Notes: generated by a model from the letters alone, not told the origin. 64,000 nucleotides of DNA from Salinimonas chungwhensis DSM 16280 (GCF_000378185.1 NZ_KB899384.1:83513-147512), one strand, 5' to 3'; shown: positions 27,880 through 39,317, numbered from the stretch's first letter. Numbers and translations are program-made.

Positions 27880-28245
27880 TTAATATTCGTTATTCTTCGC
27901 TTTAACACCGCTTTCATCTAAAACTTTGACATCTTCCACTTCAAAGACGCTGCCGTACTGGGTAAACGTCATGATGTCTTCTCTGATTCTGCCTCTGACA
28001 TGCAGCTTAATACCATTTTTTTTATACTCAGGCGCCAGATTACGCAGCGTATATTTATTACCATTATCCCCGTCGAAACCATAAAAACCGCCTTCCAGGT
28101 CTTTATATAAAAGGGTGCCGGTAATCTCTTCAGAATTAGTTTGCATGGTTTGCTCTTGCGTTTTGGTTTCAGCCTGCGAATACTGTTGGCTACAGGCGCC
28201 AACAGATAACAGCATAAAGGGCATTACAAATAAACTTGCTTTCAT
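27880..28245 (-). CDS. Small lipoprotein, OB-fold-like
   Basis: A 121-residue lipoprotein: signal peptide MKASLFVMPFMLLSVGAC with lipobox SVGAC (Cys18), then a Gln/Thr-rich linker and a compact domain of about 80 residues (ITGTLLYKDLEGGFYGFDGD, KLHVRGRIREDIMTFTQYGS). The beta pattern and HVRGRIRED segment suggest an OB-type fold, not proven. Function unknown. It stands alone between rplY and prs. Confidence 0.75.
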   Translation of the reverse strand: MKASLFVMPFMLLSVGACSQQYSQAETKTQEQTMQTNSEEITGTLLYKDLEGGFYGFDGDNGNKYTLRNLAPEYKKNGIKLHVRGRIREDIMTFTQYGSVFEVEDVKVLDESGVKAKNNEY

Positions 28246-28358
28246 AAAGCATTCCTTGTTAAGGAAAAATATATTCAGAGAAATAATACGCGGGTTTATC
28301 TGAATAGACAGTGAACAGCATAACCGGTTCAGCGCTGGCCAGGCAAATCAGCGCGCAC

Positions 28359-28393
28359 AAAAAAGACGAAGGGTCTGCAGACACTTCGTCTTT
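28359..28393 (-). terminator. Terminator after prs
   Basis: On the minus strand AAAGACGAAG and CTTCGTCTTT form a hairpin followed by six T, just past the prs stop at 28418. Confidence 0.8.
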
Positions 28394-28417
28394 CTGGTAA
28401 TCAGAAAAGTAAAAAAC

Positions 28418-29365
28418 TCAGTATTCGAACATGGCGGAAATAGATTCTTCGTTGCTGATACGGCGAATAGTTTCGGCCAGCATCTCCGACAATGTTAATT
28501 GCTTAACTTTGTCAATTTTCTTCATTTGTTCGTTCAGGGGAATACTATCGGTAACGATAATTTCATCGATGACAGAATCCTGCAGATTTTTGGGCGCATT
28601 ACCTGAAAAAATTGCGTGGGTTGCGTAAGCGAATACTTTTCGCGCACCGTGACTTTTCAATGCTTCTGCCGCTTTAGCCAGCGTACCGCCAGTATCGATC
28701 ATGTCATCCACAATAATACAGTCGCGATTTTTAACATCGCCGATAATATTCATTACCTGTGCTACATTGGATTTTGGACGGCGCTTATCAATGATAGCCA
28801 GGTCAGTGTCATTCATCAATTTGGCCGTTGCACGGGCCCGCACAACGCCGCCAATATCTGGTGACACCACCACCGGATCAGCAAGGTTACGGCGCATCAT
28901 ATCGGCCAGCAGAATCGGGGTCCCAAAAGCATTATCCACAGGAACATCAAAGAAACCCTGAATCTGTTCTGCGTGTAAGTCAATGGTAAGAACCCGATCG
29001 ACACCAACATTGGACAGGAAATCAGCAACTACTTTTGCCGTAATAGGCACCCGGGCGGAACGCACACGACGATCCTGACGGGCATAACCAAAATAAGGCA
29101 TGACCGCCGTGATGCGACCGGCTGATGCCCGACGCAAAGCATCGATCATCACAATAAGTTCCATCAGGTTGTCGTTAGTAGGCGCGCACGTAGACTGGAT
29201 AATAAAAACGTCCGAACCACGGACGTTTTCATGAATTTCTACGCTAATTTCACCGTCACTGAAGCGGCCAACGCTGGCGTTTCCAAGCTTGGTATAGAGA
29301 CGATCGGCAACTTTCTGGGCAAGTGCTGGTACGGCGTTACCTGCAAAGAGCTTCATATCTGGCAC
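28418..29365 (-). CDS. prs: Ribose-phosphate pyrophosphokinase
   Basis: A 315-residue PRPP synthetase (ribose 5-phosphate plus ATP to PRPP), the same length as in E. coli. Signatures: [20 protein letters not shown] at the N-terminus, [21 protein letters not shown] and the PRPP loop [10 protein letters not shown]. The start is GTG at 29365 with GAGGA seven bases upstream; the open frame extends upstream through the tRNA-Gln gene and is not coding there. Confidence 0.97.
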   Translation of the reverse strand: MPDMKLFAGNAVPALAQKVADRLYTKLGNASVGRFSDGEISVEIHENVRGSDVFIIQSTCAPTNDNLMELIVMIDALRRASAGRITAVMPYFGYARQDRRVRSARVPITAKVVADFLSNVGVDRVLTIDLHAEQIQGFFDVPVDNAFGTPILLADMMRRNLADPVVVSPDIGGVVRARATAKLMNDTDLAIIDKRRPKSNVAQVMNIIGDVKNRDCIIVDDMIDTGGTLAKAAEALKSHGARKVFAYATHAIFSGNAPKNLQDSVIDEIIVTDSIPLNEQMKKIDKVKQLTLSEMLAETIRRISNEESISAMFEY

Positions 29366-29396
29366 AAGTGTTTCCTCAGTGCATTCAAAATAGAGG

Positions 29397-29472
29397 TGGC
29401 TGGGGTAGCAGGACTCGAACCTACGGATGGCGAGATCAAAACCCGCTGCCTTACCAACTTGGCTATACCCCA
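29397..29472 (-). tRNA. tRNA-Gln (TTG) between ispE and prs
   Basis: A fourth tRNA-Gln, anticodon loop TTTTGAT, CCA encoded. It differs from the cluster copies in the anticodon stem (GCGGG/CTCGC). Its place between ispE and prs is common in gammaproteobacteria. Confidence 0.95.
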
Positions 29473-29479
29473 ATGGTAT

Positions 29480-30343
29480 TTAATTTTTGTCCGGAGCGGC
29501 GTTCACTTCTTGTCGTTTTACTTGCAAAGGCGACTCAGCCACACCTTTAGCTACAAAGCCAGTCCAGTCAGCGGGCAATTTTGCCAGTACATCCCGGGCT
29601 TCCTGCTGGTTACTAAAAGTGGCGAATACGCACGCCCCTGTGCCCGTCATCCGCGACGGTGCGTAGTGTATCAACCACTGTAATAATTTTGCAACTTCGG
29701 GATGCCGTTTACAGACAATTTGCTGGCAATCATTACCGGTGGTCTCAAAATGATAGCTATCCCATGCAATAGGGGCAGTAGAGCGGGGTAAATCCGGCTG
29801 CGAAAAAATCTCTGGAGTACTCACCTGGACACCGGGGTTTACAACGAGATACCAATTTTCTGGTAGCGATACGGGCGCAAACTTTTCGCCTACGCCTTCG
29901 GCAAAAGCGGTTTGCCCGTGAATAAATACAGGCACATCCGCACCGAGCGCTAAACCGATTGCGGCCAACTCGGCGTCACTTAACTGACAATTCCATAAAT
30001 GATTTAGGGCGACCAACGTGGTTGCTGCATTAGAGGAGCCGCCACCAATTCCACCGCCCATTGGCAACTGTTTATCCAGGTGAATGGTAACACCTTGCTT
30101 TATATTGCAATGCTGCGCAAGCAAGCGGGCCGCTTTTAATATCAGGTTGTCTTCATCGGCCACCCCCGCAAGAGAACTGGCCAGCGCGATCTTTTTGTTA
30201 TCAGAAATATCAAAGGCCAGGCGGTCCCCAACATCCAGTATCTGAAAGAGCGTCTGCAAGCGATGATAGCCGTTTTCGTAACGGCCGGTAATGTGTAAAA
30301 AAAGATTGAGTTTGGCCGGGCTTGGCCACCAGGACAATGACAT
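29480..30343 (-). CDS. ispE: 4-diphosphocytidyl-2-C-methyl-D-erythritol kinase
   Basis: A GHMP-family kinase of the MEP isoprenoid pathway, about 287 residues. [20 protein letters not shown] at the N-terminus and the ATP loop [17 protein letters not shown] are diagnostic. The start is uncertain: the ATG at 30343 gives [13 protein letters not shown], close to the family; an ATG at 30358 overlaps the end of lolB. Neither has a strong ribosome-binding site, so coupling to lolB is likely. Confidence 0.96.
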   Translation of the reverse strand: MSLSWWPSPAKLNLFLHITGRYENGYHRLQTLFQILDVGDRLAFDISDNKKIALASSLAGVADEDNLILKAARLLAQHCNIKQGVTIHLDKQLPMGGGIGGGSSNAATTLVALNHLWNCQLSDAELAAIGLALGADVPVFIHGQTAFAEGVGEKFAPVSLPENWYLVVNPGVQVSTPEIFSQPDLPRSTAPIAWDSYHFETTGNDCQQIVCKRHPEVAKLLQWLIHYAPSRMTGTGACVFATFSNQQEARDVLAKLPADWTGFVAKGVAESPLQVKRQEVNAAPDKN

Positions 30344-30345
30344 GA

Positions 30346-30951
30346 CTAAAGGGTCCATTTATCAATGCGGATTTTTATAAATGTATTCGCTTGTTGCGTA
30401 TTGGTCAGTGTGAGGGCGTGGGGGAGCCATACATCACCAACCTGTCCATAATTAGCATAACTGACTGTCCAGGCACCGCAGCCTTCACACTTTCCCGGTG
30501 ACAGTGACTGGAGTAGTTGCTTTTCATTTAACTGATACTGATCGGTTGGGCCGGGCAATCCCTTAATCCAGTCAAGTAAGCGTTCGACCGGCAACTGCCA
30601 GCCCGTTACGGCCTCTATAACCTGTTTCGGGTCAGTGTTTTCAAACACCTTGTCATCGGCTTTTAACACAGCATGACCGGCAGTATATTTTAAATCAACC
30701 AGCGTAATCCCAAGTAAATTCGTTAAACGAAACTGAAAGTCAGGCTGGTCATAACGCCAGTTCAGGTTGGCGCTCATCGCTTCCTGGTTTTGCCGGATAG
30801 CCATTTTACCCGACGCTTTCCAGGTGTTGATTTCCTCCAGGGCGGCAAGCTGCGCAGGCAGATCGACCGATTTTTCCGGGCCATCAGGCAGGGTGGTACA
30901 GGCTGCCATAATAAAAAGGCAGGACAAAACACAACAAAAACGTAGCAGCAT
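30346..30951 (-). CDS. lolB: Outer-membrane lipoprotein LolB
   Basis: A 201-residue lipoprotein receptor that takes lipoproteins from LolA and inserts them into the outer membrane. Signal peptide with lipobox IMAAC (Cys18), then the LolB fold with [20 protein letters not shown] and [19 protein letters not shown]. It is divergent from hemA and followed by ispE, as in E. coli. Confidence 0.95.
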   Translation of the reverse strand: MLLRFCCVLSCLFIMAACTTLPDGPEKSVDLPAQLAALEEINTWKASGKMAIRQNQEAMSANLNWRYDQPDFQFRLTNLLGITLVDLKYTAGHAVLKADDKVFENTDPKQVIEAVTGWQLPVERLLDWIKGLPGPTDQYQLNEKQLLQSLSPGKCEGCGAWTVSYANYGQVGDVWLPHALTLTNTQQANTFIKIRIDKWTL

Positions 30952-31066
30952 AAGAAAAAATCGATTGGCCTGATTGATCTATATATAGGAACACAATTAC
31001 AGCAACACTTTCAATAATTTTGCCTTTTTCGTACAATGCCGCTCCGAAGTCGCCAGATGAATATAA

Positions 31067-32341
31067 ATGACCTTACTTGCCCTCGGAATCAATCACAAAA
31101 CGGCACCTGTTGCTTTACGTGAGAAAGTTGCCTTTACACCAGACTCCCTGGTTTCGGCCCTTTCCTCATTAAAAAAGCAAGACGGGGTTAGTGAAGCTGT
31201 CATTGTTTCGACGTGCAACAGGACAGAAATTTACGTTAATGGTGCCTGGCCGACATGTCGGCCGGTGCTAAAGTGGCTGGCTGATTTTCACCGGGTAGAT
31301 GAAACGCTGATCAACGAACATAGTTATCAATATTCCAAAGGTGAAACAATTCGTCATATTATGCGGGTAGCTGCCGGGCTGGACTCTCTCATTCTGGGCG
31401 AGCCGCAGATTCTAGGTCAGGTGAAGCAGGCTTTCAACGATGCCCGTCACAGTGGTACCGTCAGTGCAGAATTTGAGCGGCTCTTTCAGCATACTTTTTC
31501 TGTGGCTAAAAAAGTTCGCACCGAAACCGATATTGGCGCCAATGCAGTATCAGTCGCATTTGCCGCAGTACAACTGGCAAAGCATATATTTTCGGCGTTA
31601 CCCAAGCGTTCAGTGCTGTTAGTGGGCGCTGGCGAAACCATCGAACTGGTAGCTCAGCATCTTAAAGAGCAGGGAGTCGGGCATTTAAGTGTGGCAAATC
31701 GTACGGTGGCCCGGGCGCAGAATTTATCTGCCAAGCTGGATGCCGATGTACTTACCCTGGCTCAGGTGCCAGAGCAGCTCCATAACTTTGATATTGTAAT
31801 CAGCTCCACCGCCAGCCAGTTGCCCCTTATCGGTAAGGGTATGGTGGAAAGAGCGCTCAGGCAACGGCGTAATATTCCCATGTTTTTAGTCGATCTTGCG
31901 GTACCCAGGGACATTGAGTCGGAAGTCAATGAACTGGGCGATGCATATCTCTATACAGTGGATGATTTACAGCATATCGTAGAGCAGAATCTGGCCTCGC
32001 GGGAAGAAGCCGCCCAGGAAGCAGAACAAATTATCGCTGCACAGGTAGAAACCTATTTATCCTGGCAGCAAAGTCAGCGGTCCATTGATTTGGTCAGACA
32101 ATTCCGTGAACGCGGCACCGCGCAACGCGATGAGCTGGTGGCCAAAGCACTGGCACAGCTACAGGACGGCAAACAGCCCGAAGATGTTGTCAAAGAGATG
32201 GCTTATAAATTAACCAATTCACTGATGCACGGGCCTACCCGGGTTTTGCGGGATGCCGCGTCAACCAGTGATACATCGCTGAAACAGTGGCTGAGTGATT
32301 CGCTAGAATTGGATGACCAGTCTAACCAGCGTCAAGAATAA
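31067..32341 (+). CDS. hemA: Glutamyl-tRNA reductase
   Basis: A 424-residue enzyme that reduces glutamyl-tRNA to glutamate-1-semialdehyde, the first step of tetrapyrrole synthesis. Catalytic Cys50 lies in VSTCNRTEIY; HIMRVAAGLDSLILGEPQIL and the NADPH-binding VLLVGAGETIELVAQHL follow, and a dimerisation helix ends the protein. It leads a hemA-prfA-prmC unit (12-base and 1-base-overlap spacing). Confidence 0.98.
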   Translation: MTLLALGINHKTAPVALREKVAFTPDSLVSALSSLKKQDGVSEAVIVSTCNRTEIYVNGAWPTCRPVLKWLADFHRVDETLINEHSYQYSKGETIRHIMRVAAGLDSLILGEPQILGQVKQAFNDARHSGTVSAEFERLFQHTFSVAKKVRTETDIGANAVSVAFAAVQLAKHIFSALPKRSVLLVGAGETIELVAQHLKEQGVGHLSVANRTVARAQNLSAKLDADVLTLAQVPEQLHNFDIVISSTASQLPLIGKGMVERALRQRRNIPMFLVDLAVPRDIESEVNELGDAYLYTVDDLQHIVEQNLASREEAAQEAEQIIAAQVETYLSWQQSQRSIDLVRQFRERGTAQRDELVAKALAQLQDGKQPEDVVKEMAYKLTNSLMHGPTRVLRDAASTSDTSLKQWLSDSLELDDQSNQRQE

Positions 32342-32353
32342 GGTAAAACATTA

Positions 32354-33439
32354 ATGAAAGAGTCGGTTGTCAATAAGCTGGAAAACCTGGTTGAGCGCTT
32401 TGACGAGGTACAGGCGTTACTGGGCGATCCCGACGTCATCGGTAATCAGGATAAGTTTCGCGCGCTATCCAAGGAATACAGTCAGTTAGAGGACGTAGTA
32501 AAAGGCTTTAATGCTTATCGTCAGGCTGAACAGAACCTGGCCTCTGCCAATGAAATGCTCGAAGAAGATGATGCAGAGATGCGCGAAATGGCGCAGGAAG
32601 AGATTAAGTCTGCGAAGGCGGAGCTGGCCGCGCTGGAAGAAGAATTGCAAATTCTGCTGCTGCCCAGAGATCCCAATGATGATCACAGTTGCTTCCTGGA
32701 AATACGCGCTGGCGCCGGTGGTGATGAAGCGGCGATTTTTGCCGGAGACTTGTTCCGTATGTACAGCCGTTTCGCTGAACATCAGGGGTGGCGGGTAGAA
32801 CTGGTCAGTGCCAGTGAAGGCGAGCATGGCGGCTTTAAAGAAGTCATTGCCAATGTGTCCGGAGATGGAGCCTACGGTACGCTGAAGTTTGAGTCAGGAG
32901 GCCACCGGGTGCAGCGCGTCCCGGAAACAGAAAGTCAGGGCCGTATTCATACTTCTGCCTGCACCGTTGCTGTGCTGCCTGAGGTGCCGGAATCTGAGGC
33001 AATCGACATCAATCCTGCAGACCTGAAAGTTGACACCTTCCGGGCTTCAGGCGCGGGTGGTCAGCATGTTAATAAAACTGACTCGGCCATCCGTATTACC
33101 CATATTCCCAGTGGCCTGGTAGTAGAGTGTCAGGATGAACGCTCCCAGCATAAAAACCGGGCTAAGGCGATGTCAGTGTTGCAGGCTCGTCTGAATCAGA
33201 TTGAAGAAGAAAAACGGGCGGCAGAAGAAGCAACGACCCGCCGCAACCTGGTGGGTAGTGGTGATCGTTCAGAGCGTATTCGCACCTATAACTTCCCTCA
33301 GGGCAGGGTCACCGATCACCGTATCAATCTGACCCTGTATCGTCTTGAAGATGTGGTTCAGGGAGATTTGAACGCGCTACTGGAGCCTATTCGACAAGAA
33401 CATCATGCTGATCTTCTTGCCTCACTTGCGGACGAATAA
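32354..33439 (+). CDS. prfA: Peptide chain release factor 1
   Basis: A 361-residue RF1 that reads UAA and UAG. The GGQ loop ([19 protein letters not shown], about residue 235) hydrolyses peptidyl-tRNA; the stop-reading region before it and [19 protein letters not shown] are normal. It overlaps prmC, which methylates the GGQ glutamine. Confidence 0.98.
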   Translation: MKESVVNKLENLVERFDEVQALLGDPDVIGNQDKFRALSKEYSQLEDVVKGFNAYRQAEQNLASANEMLEEDDAEMREMAQEEIKSAKAELAALEEELQILLLPRDPNDDHSCFLEIRAGAGGDEAAIFAGDLFRMYSRFAEHQGWRVELVSASEGEHGGFKEVIANVSGDGAYGTLKFESGGHRVQRVPETESQGRIHTSACTVAVLPEVPESEAIDINPADLKVDTFRASGAGGQHVNKTDSAIRITHIPSGLVVECQDERSQHKNRAKAMSVLQARLNQIEEEKRAAEEATTRRNLVGSGDRSERIRTYNFPQGRVTDHRINLTLYRLEDVVQGDLNALLEPIRQEHHADLLASLADE

Positions 33440-34266
33440 TGCAAATCCAGCAAGCGTTGGCGTGGGCAAAAAGCCAGCTTGCCAGCAGTGACAGCGCAGC
33501 ACTCGATGCCAGAGTACTGCTTGCGTTTATGCTTGATACGACTCAGGCCTGGTTGCTGACATGGCCTGATAAGATGTTGTCTGAAGCACAGTTTGAACGC
33601 TTCAGACAACTGATTGCTCAACGTGCCGAAGGCCGTCCGGTAGCACATATAACTGGCTATCGAGACTTCTGGTCATTGACCCTTAAAGTGTCGCCCACTA
33701 CGCTTATTCCTCGCCCTGATACTGAAATACTTGTCGAGCAGGCTTTAATGTGTTTACCCGCCGTTGACGCCAATGTGCTGGATTTGGGCACTGGCACTGG
33801 TTCCGTTGCACTGGCGATAGCGTCAGAATGCGCGAGTGCGCAGGTAACCGGCGTGGACATCGTCGCTGATGCTGTCGCACTGGCTAAAGACAACGCCCGG
33901 CGTAATGCAATTAGTAACGCAACGTTTCTGCAAAGCAATTGGTTTGACGCCGTCCAGGGCGAGCAGTTTTCTGTGATTGTGAGCAATCCACCATATGTAG
34001 AAACGCGGAGCCCTTATTTAAGTCAGGGTGATGTAAGGTTTGAACCCGCCAGTGCACTTACTTCCGGACATGATGGGCTGGATGATATTCGCAAGATTAT
34101 TTGCCAGGCCCGTGGTTTTTTAAATGCCGAAGGGTGGTTGTTACTGGAGCATGGTTTTGATCAGGGTGAAGCGATTCAGGCGTTAATGCGAAACAACAAG
34201 TATGAAGATATAGCTACCATCTGCGATTTGGCTGGACATCCAAGAGTCACTTTAGGCCGGCGGTAA
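33439..34266 (+). CDS. prmC: Release factor glutamine methyltransferase
   Basis: A 275-residue SAM methyltransferase for the GGQ glutamine of RF1/RF2. SAM motif VLDLGTGTGSVALAIASE, the catalytic NPPY (VIVSNPPYVE), and an N-terminal helical domain are present. Its ATG overlaps the prfA stop by one base. Confidence 0.97.
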   Translation: MQIQQALAWAKSQLASSDSAALDARVLLAFMLDTTQAWLLTWPDKMLSEAQFERFRQLIAQRAEGRPVAHITGYRDFWSLTLKVSPTTLIPRPDTEILVEQALMCLPAVDANVLDLGTGTGSVALAIASECASAQVTGVDIVADAVALAKDNARRNAISNATFLQSNWFDAVQGEQFSVIVSNPPYVETRSPYLSQGDVRFEPASALTSGHDGLDDIRKIICQARGFLNAEGWLLLEHGFDQGEAIQALMRNNKYEDIATICDLAGHPRVTLGRR

Positions 34267-34358
34267 TTAAGGCTACCCGTGCATTGCGCTATCGGCGCTG
34301 AGTTGCGATAGTAAACTATTTTTGACGAGTCATGTTCCCACACTAAGAAGGAAAATCT

Positions 34359-34733
34359 ATGTACATGATGGCTAAACACCTCCATTTAACCGCCGTGGCG
34401 CTCAGTATACTGCTGTTTATATTACGCTTTATTTTACTTCAGGCCAGCCCCAGGGTGCTGGAGCAGAAATGGGCAAAAATTCTTCCTCATGTTATTGATA
34501 CGGTACTACTGGCCAGTGCGCTGTGGCTGTGTGCCATCTTGTCGCAGTGGCCATTTGTCAACGACTGGCTTACCTTCAAAGTAGTTGGCCTGGTGATCTA
34601 CATTTTAATGGGTATGTTTGCACTGAAGTGGGGGCGCTCAGCACCGCTGCGCTGGATAGGCTTCATTGGCGCACTGACCTGGATAGTGCTTATCGCCCGC
34701 GTCGCATTTACTAAACAAGCAATCATTTTTTAA
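34359..34733 (+). CDS. sirB2: SirB2-family membrane protein
   Basis: A 124-residue four-helix membrane protein of the SirB family. MAKHLHLTAVALSILLFILR and KVVGLVIYILMGMFALKWG are typical. In E. coli the order is prmC-sirB2-sirB1-kdsA; here sirB1 is absent and kdsA follows directly after 15 bases. The biochemical role is unknown. Confidence 0.9.
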   Translation: MYMMAKHLHLTAVALSILLFILRFILLQASPRVLEQKWAKILPHVIDTVLLASALWLCAILSQWPFVNDWLTFKVVGLVIYILMGMFALKWGRSAPLRWIGFIGALTWIVLIARVAFTKQAIIF

Positions 34734-35603
<870 letters not shown>

Positions 35604-35678
35604 ACTGAGTGTTACTTAAACCGTCTGATCATACAGGCAAGCGGCGCTTGCCTGTATCATATCAGGTGTAGAAAAACG

Positions 35679-35960
35679 TTATTCGCCGGCGCTGGTTTGC
35701 GGCTTAGTTGCCACCTTTGCTGGCTGATAGGCCAACTGTATGTCAGTTAGATATTTGGCTTTACCCTGGTCAAGGGTCACTTTAACCTGTCTGGCAATAA
35801 CGTCTTTAATATCAAGATTAGCCTTAACGACGTCATTATCGAGATTGACGGTAACGCCGTTTTTTTCTGCATATTGGGTATTTTCAAGGTTATCTGCCTG
35901 TGCAGTCGCCGCGCTGACAAAGGCCAATACCGAAACAGATGATAGAAGTAGCTTTTTCAT
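35679..35960 (-). CDS. Small periplasmic protein of unknown function
   Basis: A 93-residue exported protein: signal peptide MKKLLLSSVSVLAFVSAATA, then a charged, mostly beta/helix mature part (LDNDVVKANLDIKDVIARQV, KVTLDQGKAKYLTDIQLAYQ) and a Lys/Pro/Thr-rich tail. Not recognised. It converges on kdsA; between them is an inverted repeat (ACAGGCAAGC/GCTTGCCTGT) without a T run. Confidence 0.65.
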   Translation of the reverse strand: MKKLLLSSVSVLAFVSAATAQADNLENTQYAEKNGVTVNLDNDVVKANLDIKDVIARQVKVTLDQGKAKYLTDIQLAYQPAKVATKPQTSAGE

Positions 35961-36174
35961 TTTACACCTAATAGAATTTATATAAGATTTATATCACAGT
36001 TGTTAAAACTGTTAACAAAGTTATCTTGTAACTTGCTGTTAACAAAGAGTCTTTTTTATTTCGTGTAAATAGTAGTCACTTTCTGCTTATTTTTAAAACG
36101 AATAAAAGTATGGGTGTTCCATTAAAAAATCTAATGCTTTTGTCATTTATTCTTCATACGGTGAGGCCTGATTC

Positions 36175-37074
36175 ATGCAACGTCGTTTACCTCCGCTAAA
36201 TGCGCTTAAAGCCTTTGAGGCTGCAGCCCGACATTTAAGTTTTACCAAAGCGGCTGATGAACTGTTCGTCACTCAGGCAGCTGTCAGTCATCAGATTAAA
36301 GCGCTTGAAGAATACTTATCCATGAAGCTGTTTATCCGGCGCAATCGAACCTTACTGCTGACGGAAGAGGGGCAGGCCTACTTTCTGGAATTAAAAGATA
36401 TATTTAAAAGTTTGCAGGAAGCCACCGACAAGCTGCTTGCCAAGGGCAGTAAAGGCGCTATTACCGTAGCTATGCCGCCGAGTTTTGCCTCACAATGGCT
36501 GGTACCCAGGATCAGTAAATTCAGCCTTGACCATCCCGATATTGATGTACGCATCAAAGCAGTGGATTTTGATGAAGGCTTTTTAGACGACGATGTAGAT
36601 GTAGCAATCTATTATGGTAAGGGACGCTGGTCGGGCGTAAAGGCAGATAAGCTGCACAATGAATTTCTGACACCGCTGTGTGCACCAAGTCTTTTCAGCG
36701 GCCCGAAACCGCTTTCCAGCCTGGCGGATTTAAAACATCATGTTCTGTTGCATGATTTAAGCCGGGAAGCCTGGAAAAACTGGCTTCGTCAAGTGGGCGT
36801 GCCCGGGGTTAACGTTAATCAGGGGCCGGTTTTCAGCCACTCTATGCTGGTTCTGCAGGCCGCTGCGCTGGGGCAGGGTATAGCATTGGCCAATACAATT
36901 CTGGCACGGCCAGAGTTAGACGCCGGTCGGTTGATTATGCCGTTTTCTGAACGCGTTGAGAGTCGCGATGCGTTTTACGTTGTCTGTGACGAAGCACAGG
37001 CAGATTTAGGCAAAATAGCCGCTTTTCGTGAATGGATTCTGGCCCAGGTTGAAGAGGAGCAGGATAATGTTTGA
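36175..37074 (+). CDS. gcvA: LysR-type regulator, GcvA-like
   Basis: A 299-residue LysR regulator. The helix-turn-helix (about 18-40) is in PPLNALKAFEAAARHLSFTK and AADELFVTQAAVSHQIKALE; the substrate-binding domain starts about residue 90. Sequence and the neighbours ygdD and rlmM, as in E. coli, point to GcvA, regulator of the glycine cleavage system; no gcv genes are in this window. Confidence 0.9.
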   Translation: MQRRLPPLNALKAFEAAARHLSFTKAADELFVTQAAVSHQIKALEEYLSMKLFIRRNRTLLLTEEGQAYFLELKDIFKSLQEATDKLLAKGSKGAITVAMPPSFASQWLVPRISKFSLDHPDIDVRIKAVDFDEGFLDDDVDVAIYYGKGRWSGVKADKLHNEFLTPLCAPSLFSGPKPLSSLADLKHHVLLHDLSREAWKNWLRQVGVPGVNVNQGPVFSHSMLVLQAAALGQGIALANTILARPELDAGRLIMPFSERVESRDAFYVVCDEAQADLGKIAAFREWILAQVEEEQDNV

Positions 37075-37696
37075 TTATCAGGTTAGCCGCACCGAAGCCC
37101 CGTTTTGTCGTCTTGTGCTGGCTCATGGCGCCGGTGCGGGTTATCAGACAGCGTTTATGACACAAATGGCAGATTATCTGGCGGCTCGTAATATCGAAGT
37201 CTGGCGATTTAACTTTCCTTATATGCAGACAATGCAAGCCACAGGAAAACGCCGTCCGCCGGATAGAATGCCCACACTGGAAACCCATTTTCTCGCCGTG
37301 CTGAATCAGATTGCTGATAGCGAAGTGTCGTTACCGTTATTTGTGGGTGGCAAGTCTATGGGAGGGCGAGTGGCCACCCATATCCTGTCACAATCACATG
37401 CATTGGGCGCGGTGGTATTGGGTTATCCCTTTCACCCGCCGGCCAGACCCGATAAGCTTAGGACCGAACACTTTGCACAATTATCCAAACCTGTTTGCAT
37501 TTGCCAGGGGGAGCGTGACACATTTGGCACCCGCGCAGAGATAGATAGCTATCATTTGCCTGACACCGTTAGCGTGTCTTTTCTTCCCGATGGCGATCAT
37601 AGTTTACAACCCCGGCGGCGCAGCGGTAAAACCCTGGATGACAATATGCAGCAGACAGCCCAAATCGCTGCCACATTTATGCACGACCAGGTGTAG
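37067..37696 (+). CDS. Alpha/beta-fold hydrolase
   Basis: A 209-residue small alpha/beta hydrolase. LVLAHGAGAGYQTAFMTQMA holds the oxyanion segment; GGKSMGGRVATH carries the nucleophile Ser in a G-K-S-M-G elbow; GDHSL near the end supplies the His. The start at 37067 has AGGA upstream and overlaps gcvA by 8 bases; the frame is open to 37028 but within gcvA. The substrate is unknown. Confidence 0.85.
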   Translation: MFDYQVSRTEAPFCRLVLAHGAGAGYQTAFMTQMADYLAARNIEVWRFNFPYMQTMQATGKRRPPDRMPTLETHFLAVLNQIADSEVSLPLFVGGKSMGGRVATHILSQSHALGAVVLGYPFHPPARPDKLRTEHFAQLSKPVCICQGERDTFGTRAEIDSYHLPDTVSVSFLPDGDHSLQPRRRSGKTLDDNMQQTAQIAATFMHDQV

Positions 37697-37705
37697 GAGA
37701 CCAAT

Positions 37706-38080
37706 GTGAGACTAATGATAATACTTGGCGCGATCAGTGCCCTGATGGCGGTAATTTTTGGCGCGCTGGCTGCCCACGGTCTTGATGGGGTGCTAGGAGA
37801 ACGCGCGTTAGAATCGTTCAAAACAGCAGTTCAGTACCAGATGTACCACAGCCTGGCTGTTTTGCTGGTTATCGCGTTGCCCCAGTTGCATGCACGGCTG
37901 GCACGGCTTGCCTCAGTCTGCTTTTTGTCAGGGATAGTGCTGTTTAGTGGCAGTATTTATCTACTGACGCTGGCAGGGCTAAGCTGGCTGGGGCCGGTGA
38001 CGCCCGTTGGTGGCGGGATTATGATAGTGGGCTGGCTTTTAGTGATTGTGGCGACAATAAAAGGAGCACGCAATGTCTAG
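37706..38080 (+). CDS. ygdD: DUF423 membrane protein YgdD
   Basis: A 124-residue four-helix inner-membrane protein of DUF423. ALAAHGLDGVLGERALESFK, TAVQYQMYHSLAVLLV and GWLLVIVATIKG are typical. GTG start with AGGAGA five bases upstream. It overlaps rlmM by 8 bases. Function unknown. Confidence 0.92.
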   Translation: MRLMIILGAISALMAVIFGALAAHGLDGVLGERALESFKTAVQYQMYHSLAVLLVIALPQLHARLARLASVCFLSGIVLFSGSIYLLTLAGLSWLGPVTPVGGGIMIVGWLLVIVATIKGARNV

Positions 38081-39152
38081 CCTGCTGGCCTATTGTCGTT
38101 CTGGCTATGAGACCGACTTAGCAAAAGAGCTGACGGAAAAAGCAATAGCGTTAAATTGTATGGGTTATCCCAGGTTTCTGCCCGGCCAGGGCTATGTTAA
38201 GTATATTTGTTATAACGCTGCTGATGCTGATACGTTGGGTAAAAAGCTGGCGGTAAGCGATACCATTTTTGCCCGGCAGATGTTTGTCGTGACGGATCAT
38301 CTTGAGCAACTCGATAAAGCGGACCGGCTGGGGCCCGTTCTGGCCGCGATAAAAGCAAATGATAACCCGGCGATGAAAAATGGTATTTTATACGTCGACC
38401 ATGCTGACACCGATGATGGCAAAGCACTGGCGAAGCTGTGCCGCAAGTTTGCCGTGGTGTTACGTCAGTCTCTGCGAAAGAATCATTGTCTTACCTACAA
38501 AGAACAACCGCACGGTCGCGCTATCCATGTTTTTTTCACTGATTTTGATACCTGTCAGGTTGGATATTCTTATCCTGGCTGTCGCAGCAATCACGCTAAC
38601 GGTATTTACAGACTGAAGTTTCCCACCGGTGCCCCCAGCCGATCTACCCTGAAACTGGAAGAGGCAATTCTTACCATGCTGACCGAACAGGAGCGAGACG
38701 AGGTGCTGCGTGCCGGCAGCAGAGCTGTCGATTTGGGCGCTTGTCCCGGTGGCTGGACTTACCAGCTGGTCAGGCGGGGCATGTATGTAGAAGCGATTGA
38801 TAACGGCGAGATTGACGCCTCTTTGATGGCCTCAGGCCAGGTGGAACACTTCGCCGCTGATGGATTTACTTATCAGCCTCAAATGGGCCGTGTAGAACTA
38901 CTTGTTTGTGATATGATAGAGCAACCTAACCGAGTGGCAAAGCTCATGGGTGACTGGCTGGTGCATCGCCTGGCTGAACATGCCATCTTTAATTTGAAGT
39001 TACCTATGAAAAAACGTTTTGAAACAGTCAGCGAGGCAATCGCTTTGTTGCAGGAACGGTTAGACAAACTTGATCATGAGTTTGTCACATGTTTTAAGCA
39101 TCTATATCATAATCGCGATGAAATAACGGTGACTGTAGTGCGCAAAGTTTAA
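38073..39152 (+). CDS. rlmM: 23S rRNA 2'-O-ribose C2498 methyltransferase RlmM
   Basis: A 359-residue enzyme: N-terminal THUMP-like domain (MSSLLAYCRSGYETDLAKEL) and a C-terminal Rossmann-type methyltransferase with AVDLGACPGGWTYQLVRRGM (SAM motif). KDKE-type catalytic residues are plausible (K in NLKLPMKKRFETV). It ends the gcvA-ygdD-rlmM group. Confidence 0.95.
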   Translation: MSSLLAYCRSGYETDLAKELTEKAIALNCMGYPRFLPGQGYVKYICYNAADADTLGKKLAVSDTIFARQMFVVTDHLEQLDKADRLGPVLAAIKANDNPAMKNGILYVDHADTDDGKALAKLCRKFAVVLRQSLRKNHCLTYKEQPHGRAIHVFFTDFDTCQVGYSYPGCRSNHANGIYRLKFPTGAPSRSTLKLEEAILTMLTEQERDEVLRAGSRAVDLGACPGGWTYQLVRRGMYVEAIDNGEIDASLMASGQVEHFAADGFTYQPQMGRVELLVCDMIEQPNRVAKLMGDWLVHRLAEHAIFNLKLPMKKRFETVSEAIALLQERLDKLDHEFVTCFKHLYHNRDEITVTVVRKV

Positions 39153-39317
39153 TTTGCGCTAATCGCGATAATTTATTGAATAATAAGTAATAATTTAAAT
39201 GGTGGCGTGGAACCGCTGGATAAGTTTTATACTTTTTGCGGAAAGGGCTGTCAATCTGGTATTGAAATCCTTTATAATCCCGCCGTTTTTTTACTCTGAA
39301 CCAACGAAAGTGAACTA

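Noticed and set aside
29366..29473. N-terminal extension of prs through the tRNA-Gln
   Set aside because: The open frame crosses the tRNA gene; the GTG at 29365 with a good ribosome-binding site gives the exact family length.
35636..35657. Inverted repeat after kdsA as a terminator
   Set aside because: Perfect 10-base arms but no T run on either strand, so not called as an intrinsic terminator.
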